DNA of 5,347 nt from Halothiobacillaceae bacterium (GCA_011380105.1 DRZW01000188.1:1-5347), one strand, 5' to 3'. Positions 1 through 5,347 are shown, numbered from the stretch's first letter. The notes: generated by a model not told the origin, from the letters alone. Numbers and translations: made by a program.

Positions 1-1
1 G

Positions 2-949
2 ATTATCGCCTGTGGCACCAGCTATCATGCCGGAATGGTGGCCCGCTACTGGCTGGAAGACATCCTGCGTCTGCCCTGTGATGTTGAGGTTGCCTCCGAA
101 TTTCACTACCGCAACCCGGTGGTCAGCTCGGATACCTTGGTGGTGGCGCTATCCCAGTCCGGCGAGACTGCCGATACGCTAGCTGCACTGCGCATGTTAA
201 AAGCACGCGACCCCGGCCAGCCTATCTTGGCGATTTGTAATGCACCGGAATCCGCCCTAGTGCGCATGGCCGATTTGGTTCTGATTACCCGTGCTGGACC
301 AGAAATATCCGTAGCCTCCACCAAAGCATTTTCCACTCAGTTAGTCGGGCTGGCATTGCTGCTACTGGCTATTGGCCGGGTGCAGAAACGGTTGACGGAG
401 GAGGAGCAAAAGCGAATTGTCAATGGCCTGACCAAGGTGCCGGGTCGAGTGCAGGATGCGTTATTACATGGCGAACGGGTGCGTGAACTCGCCGAGTTGC
501 TGGTGGAAAAGGAGCATGCGTTGTTTTTAGGTCGTGGGCCGATGTACCCCATTGCAATGGAAGGAGCCTTAAAGCTTAAAGAAATTAGCTATATCCATGC
601 CGAAGCCTATCCGGCCGGTGAGCTTAAACACGGCCCGCTGGCACTGATTGACGAGGACATGCCGGTGATCACCATCGCCCCGCAGGATGAGTTATTGGAT
701 AAATTAAAATCCAACATTGCCGAAGTGAGCGCCCGCGGTGGTGAGTTGTTTGTTTTCGCTGACGAACGCAATCAAATGAGGTCAGAAGATTTTATCCACG
801 TTTTGCCGGTAACCTCCAATGTTGGACGCATAAGCGCCCCGATAATTTTTAATATTCCACTGCAATTGCTGGCCTACCATGTCGCGGTGATGAAAGGCAC
901 GGATGTGGACCAGCCGCGCAATTTGGCTAAATCGGTGACGGTGGAATAG
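2..949 (+). CDS. glmS: Glutamine--fructose-6-phosphate aminotransferase (isomerizing), C-terminal part
   Basis: GlmS makes glucosamine-6-phosphate from fructose-6-phosphate and glutamine in the cytoplasm, the first committed step to UDP-GlcNAc for peptidoglycan and LPS. Only the last 315 residues are present; the glutaminase domain and start lie left of the window. What remains is the isomerase half, with two SIS sugar-phosphate domains. Visible motifs are ACGTSYHAGMV at the left edge (E. coli C300-T302-S303 region), LSQSGETADT (E. coli S347-Q348-S349-T352), VASTKAF, EGALKLKEISYIHAEAY with the catalytic Lys/Glu pair, GELKHGPLALID with the ring-opening His, and the C-terminal RNLAKSVTVE, whose Lys is an active-site residue. 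The length is within about two residues of E. coli GlmS, and the frame is intact to the TAG stop. Identification is by recalled similarity and is very secure. Confidence 0.98.
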   Translation: MIACGTSYHAGMVARYWLEDILRLPCDVEVASEFHYRNPVVSSDTLVVALSQSGETADTLAALRMLKARDPGQPILAICNAPESALVRMADLVLITRAGPEISVASTKAFSTQLVGLALLLLAIGRVQKRLTEEEQKRIVNGLTKVPGRVQDALLHGERVRELAELLVEKEHALFLGRGPMYPIAMEGALKLKEISYIHAEAYPAGELKHGPLALIDEDMPVITIAPQDELLDKLKSNIAEVSARGGELFVFADERNQMRSEDFIHVLPVTSNVGRISAPIIFNIPLQLLAYHVAVMKGTDVDQPRNLAKSVTVE

Positions 950-960
950 CTCTAATGTTG

Positions 961-1034
961 GCCGGGAACCTGCAAAAACCGACTAGCCAGTCTGATTGCG
1001 GTGTCGAAAACGGACGAAGAGCATCCCGGCTTTT
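961..1034 (+). other. Long-range inverted repeat with T run after glmS
   Basis: GCCGGGA (961-967) is the exact reverse complement of TCCCGGC (1024-1030), and the right arm is followed at once by TTTT (1031-1034). It starts 11 bp after the glmS stop, so it could help end the glmS transcript. The 56-nt distance between arms is long for an intrinsic terminator. The interval holds a smaller nested fold: ACC/GGT (978-980 with 1000-1002) around GACT/AGTC (981-984 with 989-992). The right arm also lies inside the loop of the next hairpin, so the two folds would form a pseudoknot or exclude each other. Function is uncertain. Confidence 0.3.
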
Positions 1035-1061
1035 GGCAAACGCGGCCTTGCTCTGCGTCTG
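1007..1061 (-). terminator. Candidate terminator of the nth-DUF1841 transcript (long hairpin)
   Basis: Arms 1011-1023 and 1049-1061 pair over 13 positions. On the plus strand there are 11 Watson-Crick pairs, one G-T wobble and one A-G mismatch. Read on the minus strand, the stem is followed directly by TTTT (complement of 1007-1010), as expected of a rho-independent terminator for transcripts from DUF1841, whose stop lies about 120 bp upstream in that direction. The 25-nt loop and only four Ts are weak points. On the plus strand the stem is followed by AAAA, so it is not a good glmS terminator. Confidence 0.4.
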
Positions 1062-1116
1062 AAAAGGCATCTTTTATTATCGTCATTCACTTCTGCCGAT
1101 TTGCCTTGATCGAACC

Positions 1117-1139
1117 GGTTTGCGCCATGCATGCGAACC
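1117..1139. repeat. Short inverted repeat in the glmS-DUF1841 gap
   Basis: GGTTTGC (1117-1123) and GCGAACC (1133-1139) pair over seven positions with one G-T wobble on the plus strand, around a 9-nt loop. No T run follows on either strand. Just to the left is the perfect 8-bp palindrome AACCGGTT (1113-1120), which overlaps the left arm. The role is unknown; it is listed because the gap between two well-defined genes is rich in symmetric sequence. Confidence 0.3.
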
Positions 1140-1181
1140 AGCTCGTTACCGTTTTCGAGTTTCCCAAGTTGCGGTTGGTAA

Positions 1182-1622
1182 TTAACGTATCCTGCCTTTT
1201 AAAATTTTATTTAAACAGCGCAAAAAGCCCTGCTCATCGGGCGGTTGGTTGTTGCGTTGCGCTTTCCACATCGCCTCTGCCAGACAATCCATGCACAAGT
1301 GTTCGGCGCGCATCCCATCACCCACTCGGAGTCTGATCTGGTTGATGAGACTGCGCACCCCAGCAGGCCGGTCGGTCTGAATCATTTCGCGCAGGGATAC
1401 ATGCAAACTCATGTGCAAAAACGGGTTAGTTTCGCCGGCTTCCGGTGGAAAGTCGGCTTCCAGCGCGCGTTCCGGATTGTCGAGCAGATTGTGGTATTCC
1501 GGATGGTCTTTAATGACATCAAACAGCATCTGCTGCATGCTATTAAGTGGTTCTGCTTTTTTGCCCCGTTCCCAAGCATCTAAGTAGGTTTGGCGCATTT
1601 GCCGGCGGTCGGTGCTATACAT
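1182..1622 (-). CDS. DUF1841 family protein
   Basis: This encodes a 146-residue soluble protein with no signal peptide or membrane segment. It matches my memory of the DUF1841 family, found in gamma- and betaproteobacteria and without a known function. Characteristic stretches are an N-terminal DRRQMRQTYLDAWERG helix (residues 5-20), HPEYH (40-44), GETNPFLHMSLHVSLREM (63-80), DRPAGVR (84-90) and a C-terminal helix with AEHLCMDCLAEAMW then PPDEQ (106-130). His40, His44, His70, His74, His108, Cys110 and Cys113 fall in these blocks, so metal binding is possible, but that is my inference. The ATG lies 3 bp after the nth stop. A GAGAAG ribosome site (minus strand, 1637-1632) sits 9 nt upstream, inside the end of nth. 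It is almost surely co-transcribed with nth. Confidence 0.9.
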   Translation of the reverse strand: MYSTDRRQMRQTYLDAWERGKKAEPLNSMQQMLFDVIKDHPEYHNLLDNPERALEADFPPEAGETNPFLHMSLHVSLREMIQTDRPAGVRSLINQIRLRVGDGMRAEHLCMDCLAEAMWKAQRNNQPPDEQGFLRCLNKILKGRIR

Positions 1623-1625
1623 GGT

Positions 1626-2309
1626 TTAAGTCTTCTCATTTTCAGTTGCATATTGGGCGATCAACTCCGGGCTGCATTCGGCGGTTTTTTCCCGAAAATC
1701 GCATAAGTCGCAAATGATACAGGCATCACAGGTCGGTTTACGCGCCTTGCAGACATAGCGGCCATGAAGGATAAGCCAGTGGTGTGCATTGAGTTTAAAA
1801 CGTGCCGGGATGTTTTTCATCAACTTGTCTTCCACCGCGCGCACGGTTTTGCCAGGGGCAAGTCCGGTGCGATTGGAAACCCGAAAAATATGCGTATCAA
1901 CGGCCATCACCGGTTGGCGAAAAATGGTATTAAGCACCACATTGGCGGTTTTACGGCCAACGCCAGGTAGATCTTCAAGTTCAGCACGGGTTTGTGGCAC
2001 CTGGCTGTCATGCTCTTCGATAAGCTTTTTGCAGGTGGCAATCACATTCCTGGCTTTGTTGCGGTAAAGGCCGATGGTTTTGATCGCATCGGCGAGCTTC
2101 TCTTCACCCATGGCCAGTATGGTTTTGGGCGTATTGGCTTGGCGAAACAGGGGCCCGGTTGCCTTATTAACCGATTCATCGGTCGCCTGTGCCGATAAAA
2201 TAACCGCAATTAGCAGCTCAAAGGCGGAGTTATAGTGTAATTCGGTGGTCGGGTTGGGGCGTTGCCGGGCCAGCCGAGCAAACATCTCCTTTCGGGTGTG
2301 ACGATTCAT
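1626..2309 (-). CDS. nth: Endonuclease III (bifunctional DNA glycosylase/AP lyase)
   Basis: Nth removes oxidised pyrimidines from DNA and cuts the abasic site by beta-elimination in base-excision repair. The product is 227 residues, against 211 in E. coli. From the ATG chosen here, the helix-hairpin-helix LPGVGRKTANVVLNT carries the catalytic Lys at 120, and VDTHIFRV carries the catalytic Asp at 138. The [4Fe-4S] cysteines fall at 187, 194, 197 and 203 (C-X6-C-X2-C-X5-C). All match E. coli numbering exactly, which decides the start over the in-frame TTG eight codons upstream; a CAGG ribosome site also precedes this ATG. An extra Cys sits at 200 inside the cluster loop, and the C-terminus extends about 16 residues past the E. 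coli end. It is the first gene of a tight pair with DUF1841. Confidence 0.97.
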   Translation of the reverse strand: MNRHTRKEMFARLARQRPNPTTELHYNSAFELLIAVILSAQATDESVNKATGPLFRQANTPKTILAMGEEKLADAIKTIGLYRNKARNVIATCKKLIEEHDSQVPQTRAELEDLPGVGRKTANVVLNTIFRQPVMAVDTHIFRVSNRTGLAPGKTVRAVEDKLMKNIPARFKLNAHHWLILHGRYVCKARKPTCDACIICDLCDFREKTAECSPELIAQYATENEKT

Positions 2310-2450
2310 CAATAAAACCTGAACGTAACGCAATAATTGTTGAGTAAACCGGTTAGCTAAGCATGATAAACTGCTTGGTTAAAAATTGCCGGGCTGAAAG
2401 CCGGGGGTCAATTCCATAGTTCGATAGTGATAATTTGGGGAACAACATCC
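2310..2450. promoter_or_regulatory. Divergent spacer between nth and the membrane-protein gene
   Basis: These 141 bp must hold the promoters of both divergent genes unless one is read from further away. For the plus strand a weak sigma-70-like pair can be drawn: TTGAGT (2340-2345) and GATAAA (2365-2370), with a longer-than-ideal 19-bp spacer. An imperfect hairpin follows: GGCT (2392-2395), loop GAA, AGCC (2399-2402), with CC/GG flanks beyond one mismatch. It would lie in the leader of the plus-strand gene. I see no convincing minus-strand promoter. A GATAAT at 2429-2434 is too close to the ribosome site to serve the plus-strand gene. Confidence 0.25.
2318..2321 (-). promoter_or_regulatory. 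Ribosome binding site that decides the nth start
   Basis: On the minus strand CAGG lies 8 nt before the ATG at 2309. The alternative TTG start at 2333 has no Shine-Dalgarno-like sequence before it. Together with the exact E. coli residue numbering, this supports the ATG. Confidence 0.6.
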
Positions 2451-2990
2451 ATGGATAAACTGCTAGGCCGTTTTGGTGCTGTTTGGGGCGTTTTAGGCTT
2501 GTGTGCGCTGTTTTCTTGGGCTGTCTACCGATTGGCTTTGGTCGCACTGGAAAGTTGGGCGATGCAATGGCATTGGGGGCACTGGCTGGTGTTTACTGGC
2601 TGGATGGTATTCATGCTGTACAGCGAGGGGTATCGTGGTTTTCAGCAGAATTTCTCTCCTCGGGTTGTTGTGCGGGCGGCCTATCTGGCTAATAATCCGG
2701 TTTGGTGGCATGTGTTACTTGCTCCGCTTTATTGCATGGGGTTTATCCACGCCACAAAAAAACGCCGGATTGTGGCCTTCGCGCTCACCGGAGGTATCGT
2801 CGCACTGGTGTTAATGGTTAGATTTCTGCCGCAGCCTTGGAAGGGGATTGTAGATGCAGGTGTGGTCGCCGGCCTAAGCTGGGGCACTGTTGCAATCTTG
2901 GTCTTTGCCCTACGTGCTTTAGCCGGCAAGCCTATTGATCAGCAACCTGATGTCCCCGAAGTGCCTGCAGAGCGCGCAACGGGCGTTTGA
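2451..2990 (+). CDS. Uncharacterised multi-pass inner-membrane protein
   Basis: This encodes a 179-residue, Trp- and aromatic-rich protein with about four hydrophobic segments, near residues 10-31, 44-60, 107-125 and 133-156, plus a shorter one near 86-100. Notable stretches are YSEGYRGFQ (57-65), FSPRVVVRAA (68-77), a basic ATKKRR (101-106) and LPQPWKGIVDAG (126-137). They resemble conserved hypothetical membrane proteins I recall from gammaproteobacteria, but I cannot name a family or function. The ATG at 2451 is preferred because GGGGA (2437-2441) lies 9 nt upstream; an in-frame GTG at 2427 would add eight residues without a clear ribosome site. The polar tail (160-179, PIDQQPDVPEVPAE region) is encoded largely in the 52 bp shared with the convergent YihY-type gene. 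The coding call is strong; the role is unknown. Confidence 0.85.
   Translation: MDKLLGRFGAVWGVLGLCALFSWAVYRLALVALESWAMQWHWGHWLVFTGWMVFMLYSEGYRGFQQNFSPRVVVRAAYLANNPVWWHVLLAPLYCMGFIHATKKRRIVAFALTGGIVALVLMVRFLPQPWKGIVDAGVVAGLSWGTVAILVFALRALAGKPIDQQPDVPEVPAERATGV
2939..2990. other. 52-bp tail-to-tail coding overlap
   Basis: The plus-strand membrane-protein gene stops at 2988-2990 (TGA), and the minus-strand YihY-type gene stops at 2941-2939 (TGA on its strand). The same bases therefore encode DVPEVPAE on one strand and the repetitive GTSGTSG tail on the other. Both tails are polar and low in complexity, suggesting that at least one grew by loss of an earlier stop codon. There is no room for a conventional terminator between the genes. 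Confidence 0.9.
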
Positions 2991-4336
2991 GTCGCGCTAG
3001 AACCACCAGGCACTTGCTTTTCATCAGACGCGGGTTTCTCGTCGAATAATCTTTCCTCAAAATTGGCTCGGGCTGCGTAAAACGCGCGCAAATCCGGGTT
3101 TTGGTTAATGACCTCTTGCGGCAGCGGTGGCAGGCGTCCGGTCACAGCCTTTTCGATCATACCTGCGGTAATTGATGCAGTCGGCCGTGCGGGCACAAAG
3201 CCCGGTTGATTGTCTACATCGGTAATCCGAATTAATTCAGCGCGGAGCAGCTTGTCGAGCAGTGGGTCTATGTTGATAGAGCGCAAGCCACTGGTTTTCC
3301 AGACATGATCGGTTAATTGCTCATGATTCGCGGGACGTTTGCCCTCAGTGAAATCACGGCGAATCTTGTCAAATAAAATCATTGCCGCCGCTGATTGCGC
3401 CAGTGGGCTTACCTCCTTGGTTCGATTAGGCCCGAGTTGATCTGCATATTGCCAGCCGTAGGCGATGCCAGCACCGGCTAGAACAATCATCCAGGCGATT
3501 TGCAGCCAGATCATGAACAAAATCAGCGAGGCGAAGGCGGAATAAATAGCGGTAAAGTTGGTTGCTCCAGCCATCAGGATGCCAAACACAATACCAACTA
3601 AGTTCCACAAGATGCCTGCGACAATCCCGCCCACCAGTGCGGCCTGAGGCTCAACGCGGGTATTGGGTATAAAAATATACAGAAAAGTGAATGTCCCAAT
3701 CCATAACAAAATGGGAACAGCATGGCTCAGGTGCGCAAAAATACTGCCAATGAACGACACCTCGGTTATATCCTGAACAAAGCTAGAGGTCAGCAAGGTA
3801 GCGGTTAAGCTGCCCGCGGCAATCACCAAAACCGGCCCGACCATCAATACTGATAAATAGTTGGCAAAGCGCATGCTCAATGGCCGCAGACGATAAACAC
3901 CCCAGGTTCGGTTGAACACCGTCTCAATCTTCTGGATCAGTGCAATTACTGTGTAAAACAGCATTGCAATACCCAAAGCGCCCAAAACCCCGACCTTAAT
4001 ATTCTCAACAAATTCTAGGATCATTGCGGTTATCTCATCGGCTGAGGCACCGAGTGGCGCGAATACTTCGAGTAAAAATGGCTCGATAACCGCTGAAGAA
4101 CCAAAGGCCTTGAGCACTGAGAATGTCACGGCCAGCAAGGGAATTAATGAGAGCAGGGTGGTGTAGGACAGGCTCATGGCGTTGAGCTGTAAATCACCGC
4201 GGGCTGCGGTCTGACCGACATTGAGTAAGGCTCGAATTAAGCGCTGGAACAATCGCAGGGCTTTATTTTCAGGCTTGGACTGCCAAACCAGCAGGTTGGC
4301 TCGGCGAATCAGGCGTTTGAGGTTTAACTTTTTCAT
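2939..4336 (-). CDS. YihY/virulence factor BrkB family membrane protein (UPF0761)
   Basis: This encodes a 465-residue inner-membrane protein. The core has about six membrane segments, near residues 55-77, 115-137, 158-182, 205-224, 234-256 and 267-294. It carries family-typical stretches: LSYTTLLSLIPLLAV (56-70), TWGVYRLRP (144-152), IPNTRV (223-228) and YSAFASLILFMIWLQ (265-279). The family was once annotated as ribonuclease BN and named BrkB in Bordetella; its true activity is unsettled, so no enzyme is claimed. E. coli YihY is 290 residues; here about 170 more follow. Residues 312-402 look like a soluble, winged-helix-like domain. A low-complexity Ser/Thr/Gly/Pro tail follows, with its last 17 or so codons overlapping the convergent gene. 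The ATG at 4336 is the first ATG after an in-frame TAA, but lacks a clear Shine-Dalgarno. Confidence 0.93.
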   Translation of the reverse strand: MKKLNLKRLIRRANLLVWQSKPENKALRLFQRLIRALLNVGQTAARGDLQLNAMSLSYTTLLSLIPLLAVTFSVLKAFGSSAVIEPFLLEVFAPLGASADEITAMILEFVENIKVGVLGALGIAMLFYTVIALIQKIETVFNRTWGVYRLRPLSMRFANYLSVLMVGPVLVIAAGSLTATLLTSSFVQDITEVSFIGSIFAHLSHAVPILLWIGTFTFLYIFIPNTRVEPQAALVGGIVAGILWNLVGIVFGILMAGATNFTAIYSAFASLILFMIWLQIAWMIVLAGAGIAYGWQYADQLGPNRTKEVSPLAQSAAAMILFDKIRRDFTEGKRPANHEQLTDHVWKTSGLRSINIDPLLDKLLRAELIRITDVDNQPGFVPARPTASITAGMIEKAVTGRLPPLPQEVINQNPDLRAFYAARANFEERLFDEKPASDEKQVPGGSSATQTPVARSAGTSGTSGC

Positions 4337-4496
4337 GCAGATGCGGCTAGGTGATCGTTAGGTTAATGGCATGCACTTAAGCGCAGGCAAGTTTAGATGA
4401 TTGGCTAAAACAGTAATTGGTTCTAAATGATTGATATCAGATAATGATAACTTGAAAAGTACTTAATGCGTTAAGGAAAGTCACGAATAAATCACG

Positions 4497-4532
4497 AAAA
4501 AGCGCATGGCATTTTACCCGTTGGCCATGTGC
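4497..4532 (-). terminator. Candidate minus-strand intrinsic terminator
   Basis: GCGCATGGC (4502-4510) and GCCATGTGC (4524-4532) form a nine-position stem with a 13-nt loop; eight pairs are Watson-Crick, and one is G-T on the plus strand or A-C on the minus strand. On the minus strand the stem is followed at once by TTTTT (complement of 4497-4501). That is the shape of a rho-independent terminator for a transcript coming from the typA side. It lies about 165 bp before the YihY-type start, so it would end an upstream minus-strand RNA or act as a leader attenuator. The mismatch lowers confidence. Confidence 0.4.
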
Positions 4533-4622
4533 AAGACTTAGCGGTAACTGTAACGAAATTGGAATTACTGATAGGGGTTTTTCGCCATAAATTCGCTAAT
4601 AAACAATGCTTGCCGTACAATC

Positions 4623-4637
4623 TCCCCCTTTCGGGGA
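4623..4637 (-). repeat. GAAA-tetraloop hairpin on the minus strand
   Basis: Read on the minus strand this is CCCC-GAAA-GGGG, a GC stem closed by a GNRA-type tetraloop. Flanking AAT and ATT can extend it past a small bulge. The plus-strand version has a less favourable pyrimidine loop, so if the element works as RNA the minus strand is more likely. It lies about 90 bp upstream (minus strand) of the candidate terminator. Confidence 0.35.
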
Positions 4638-4671
4638 TTTACTAGGCTGCTTAACTTTGTGCAGTTGCAAG

Positions 4672-4679
4672 TCACGTGA
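4672..4679. promoter_or_regulatory. TCACGTGA palindrome upstream of typA
   Basis: This is a perfect 8-bp palindrome 78 bp before the typA start. It overlaps the spacer of the only weak promoter candidate (4665-4693). The half TCACG also begins the two direct repeats at 4481 and 4492. It could be an operator, but an 8-bp match can arise by chance. Confidence 0.2.
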
Positions 4680-4702
4680 TTCCAAGTTTTTATTTGTGTT
4701 CA

Positions 4703-4737
4703 GCCGTAAATATCGGCGATACGCTTTTGTTAAAGCG
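4703..4737 (+). promoter_or_regulatory. Two adjacent hairpins in the typA leader
   Basis: GCCG (4703-4706) pairs with CGGC (4714-4717) around seven bases, and CGCTTT (4722-4727) pairs perfectly with AAAGCG (4732-4737) around TGTT. The second stem ends 20 bp before the typA ATG. No clear Shine-Dalgarno lies between stem and start; the nearest purine-rich bases are in AAACGG. The folds could influence translation or RNA stability, but this is inference from base pairing only. Confidence 0.3.
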
Positions 4738-4757
4738 CACATCAAACGGTTAATTGA

Positions 4758-5347
4758 ATGTCTGATACTAAAAATACCACCCAAGTAGACAATCTACGCA
4801 ATGTGGCAATTATCGCTCATGTGGACCATGGTAAGACCACGTTGGTCGATAAGTTGTTGCAGCAATCCGGCACACTCGACGAGCGCAGTGATCATGGCGA
4901 ACGGGTGATGGATTCCAACCAGATCGAAAAAGAGCGCGGCATTACCATACTGGCAAAAAATACCGCAATTAAGTGGCAGTCTCCTGACGGTCAGGAATAC
5001 CGCATTAATATCGTTGATACACCAGGCCACGCCGACTTTGGCGGTGAGGTCGAGCGGGTGATGTCTATGGTGGACTCAGTACTATTGCTGGTTGATGCCG
5101 TAGATGGCCCCATGCCACAGACACGTTTTGTCACCCAAAAGGCGTTTGAGCATGGCTTAAAACCGATTGTTGTCGTCAATAAAATCGACAAGCCCGGCTC
5201 GCGTCCGGATTGGGTGATTGATCAGGTGTTTGATTTATTCGACCGACTAGGCGGCACAGATGATCAACTCGATTTTCCGGTTGTATATGCATCTGCACTA
5301 AACGGTTATGCCGGTTTTGAAGATACCGTACGTGAAGGCGATATGAC
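4758..5347 (+). CDS. typA: Translational GTPase TypA/BipA, N-terminal part
   Basis: TypA (BipA) is an EF-G-like GTPase that binds the 70S ribosome and aids ribosome assembly and growth under stress such as cold. The window holds the first 196 residues; the frame is open to the right edge, about a third of the usual length of roughly 600. The G domain is complete in its motifs: P-loop AHVDHGKT (20-27), switch I ERGIT (59-63), DTPGH (87-91), NKID (141-144) and SAL (179-181). VMDSN and [17 protein letters not shown] are typical of TypA rather than LepA or EF-G. Compared with E. coli, the N-terminus is about eight residues longer, and a short insertion (about 74-80, QSPDGQE) precedes the DTPGH strand. 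An in-frame TGA immediately precedes the ATG, so no longer start is possible. Confidence 0.97.
   Translation, partial: MSDTKNTTQVDNLRNVAIIAHVDHGKTTLVDKLLQQSGTLDERSDHGERVMDSNQIEKERGITILAKNTAIKWQSPDGQEYRINIVDTPGHADFGGEVERVMSMVDSVLLLVDAVDGPMPQTRFVTQKAFEHGLKPIVVVNKIDKPGSRPDWVIDQVFDLFDRLGGTDDQLDFPVVYASALNGYAGFEDTVREGDM

Larger units (their letters stand above)
4337..4757. other. 421-bp divergent spacer between yihY-type gene and typA
   Basis: No convincing gene lies here; open frames on both strands at 4596-4788 give proteins with no recognisable features. The left part is AT-rich and full of symmetry: TGATATCA (4432-4439), GATAATGATAA (4440-4450), AAGTACTT (4457-4464) and CTTAA/TTAAG arms (4462-4466, 4471-4475). 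TCACGAA then occurs twice, 11 bp apart (4481, 4492). The right part has a strong hairpin at 4502-4532, a GAAA-loop hairpin on the minus strand (4623-4637), the palindrome TCACGTGA (4672-4679) and two small hairpins before typA. Promoters for both flanking genes must lie here, but no strong sigma-70 pair stands out; TTGCAA (4665) with TTTTAT (4688) is a weak candidate for typA. Confidence 0.6.

Noticed and set aside
1001..1583. Plus-strand open frames at 1001-1336 and 1245-1583
   Set aside because: Both run antisense to the DUF1841 gene, have no recognisable protein features and no ribosome site, and the minus-strand gene fully explains the coding signal there.
1764..2198. Plus-strand open frames inside nth
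   Set aside because: They are shadows of nth, whose catalytic and cluster residues all fit the minus strand.
2310..2333. Upstream TTG start for nth, adding eight residues
   Set aside because: It has no ribosome site, whereas the ATG at 2309 restores exact E. coli numbering for the catalytic and cluster residues.
2427..2450. GTG start for the membrane-protein gene
   Set aside because: The ATG at 2451 has a GGGGA ribosome site at suitable spacing; the GTG has none, and the added residues look non-native.
4432..4460. Full Fur box
   Set aside because: Only the left half (GATAATGATAA) matches; about 12 of 19 positions agree in total, so it is kept only as part of a low-interest cluster.
4521..4535. 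Sigma-54 type promoter around TTGGCCATGTGCAAG
   Set aside because: The GG and GC elements are only 6 bases apart instead of the required 10.
4596..4788. Small open frames on both strands in the typA leader
   Set aside because: The peptides show no domain, signal or composition typical of a gene, and the plus-strand one overlaps the typA start out of frame. The region is better explained as leader and spacer.

Overview
The window looks like an ordinary chromosomal segment of a gammaproteobacterium. GlmS, Nth and TypA/BipA read almost like their Escherichia coli counterparts, and Nth keeps E. coli residue numbering at its catalytic and iron-sulfur positions. The DUF1841 protein and the long-tailed YihY-type protein also fit the Gammaproteobacteria. 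Genus cannot be decided from the sequence. Base composition looks balanced, and I saw no mobile element, tRNA, rRNA or CRISPR array.

Layout, left to right: (1) the 3' half of glmS on the plus strand, ending at 949. (2) A 232-bp gap (950-1181) with several inverted repeats, one of which may terminate transcription from the right. (3) A minus-strand pair, nth (2309-1626) followed after 3 bp by a DUF1841 gene (1622-1182), very likely one transcript. (4) A 141-bp divergent spacer. (5) A plus-strand gene for a small, uncharacterised multi-pass membrane protein (2451-2990). (6) A minus-strand gene for a YihY/BrkB (UPF0761) membrane protein (4336-2939), whose 3' end overlaps the previous gene by 52 bp, tail to tail. 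(7) A 421-bp divergent spacer with hairpins and short palindromes, including a minus-strand hairpin followed by a T run. (8) The 5' third of typA/bipA on the plus strand, running off the right edge.

The genes are mostly independent housekeeping functions: amino-sugar synthesis for cell wall and LPS (GlmS), base-excision repair (Nth), envelope proteins of unknown role (the 2451 gene and YihY) and a ribosome-associated GTPase (TypA). I found no clear evidence of a new defence, mobile or biosynthetic system. The points most worth a second look are the structured non-coding stretches at 961-1139 and 4497-4737, the uncharacterised membrane protein, the nth-DUF1841 pairing and the convergent coding overlap at 2939-2990.
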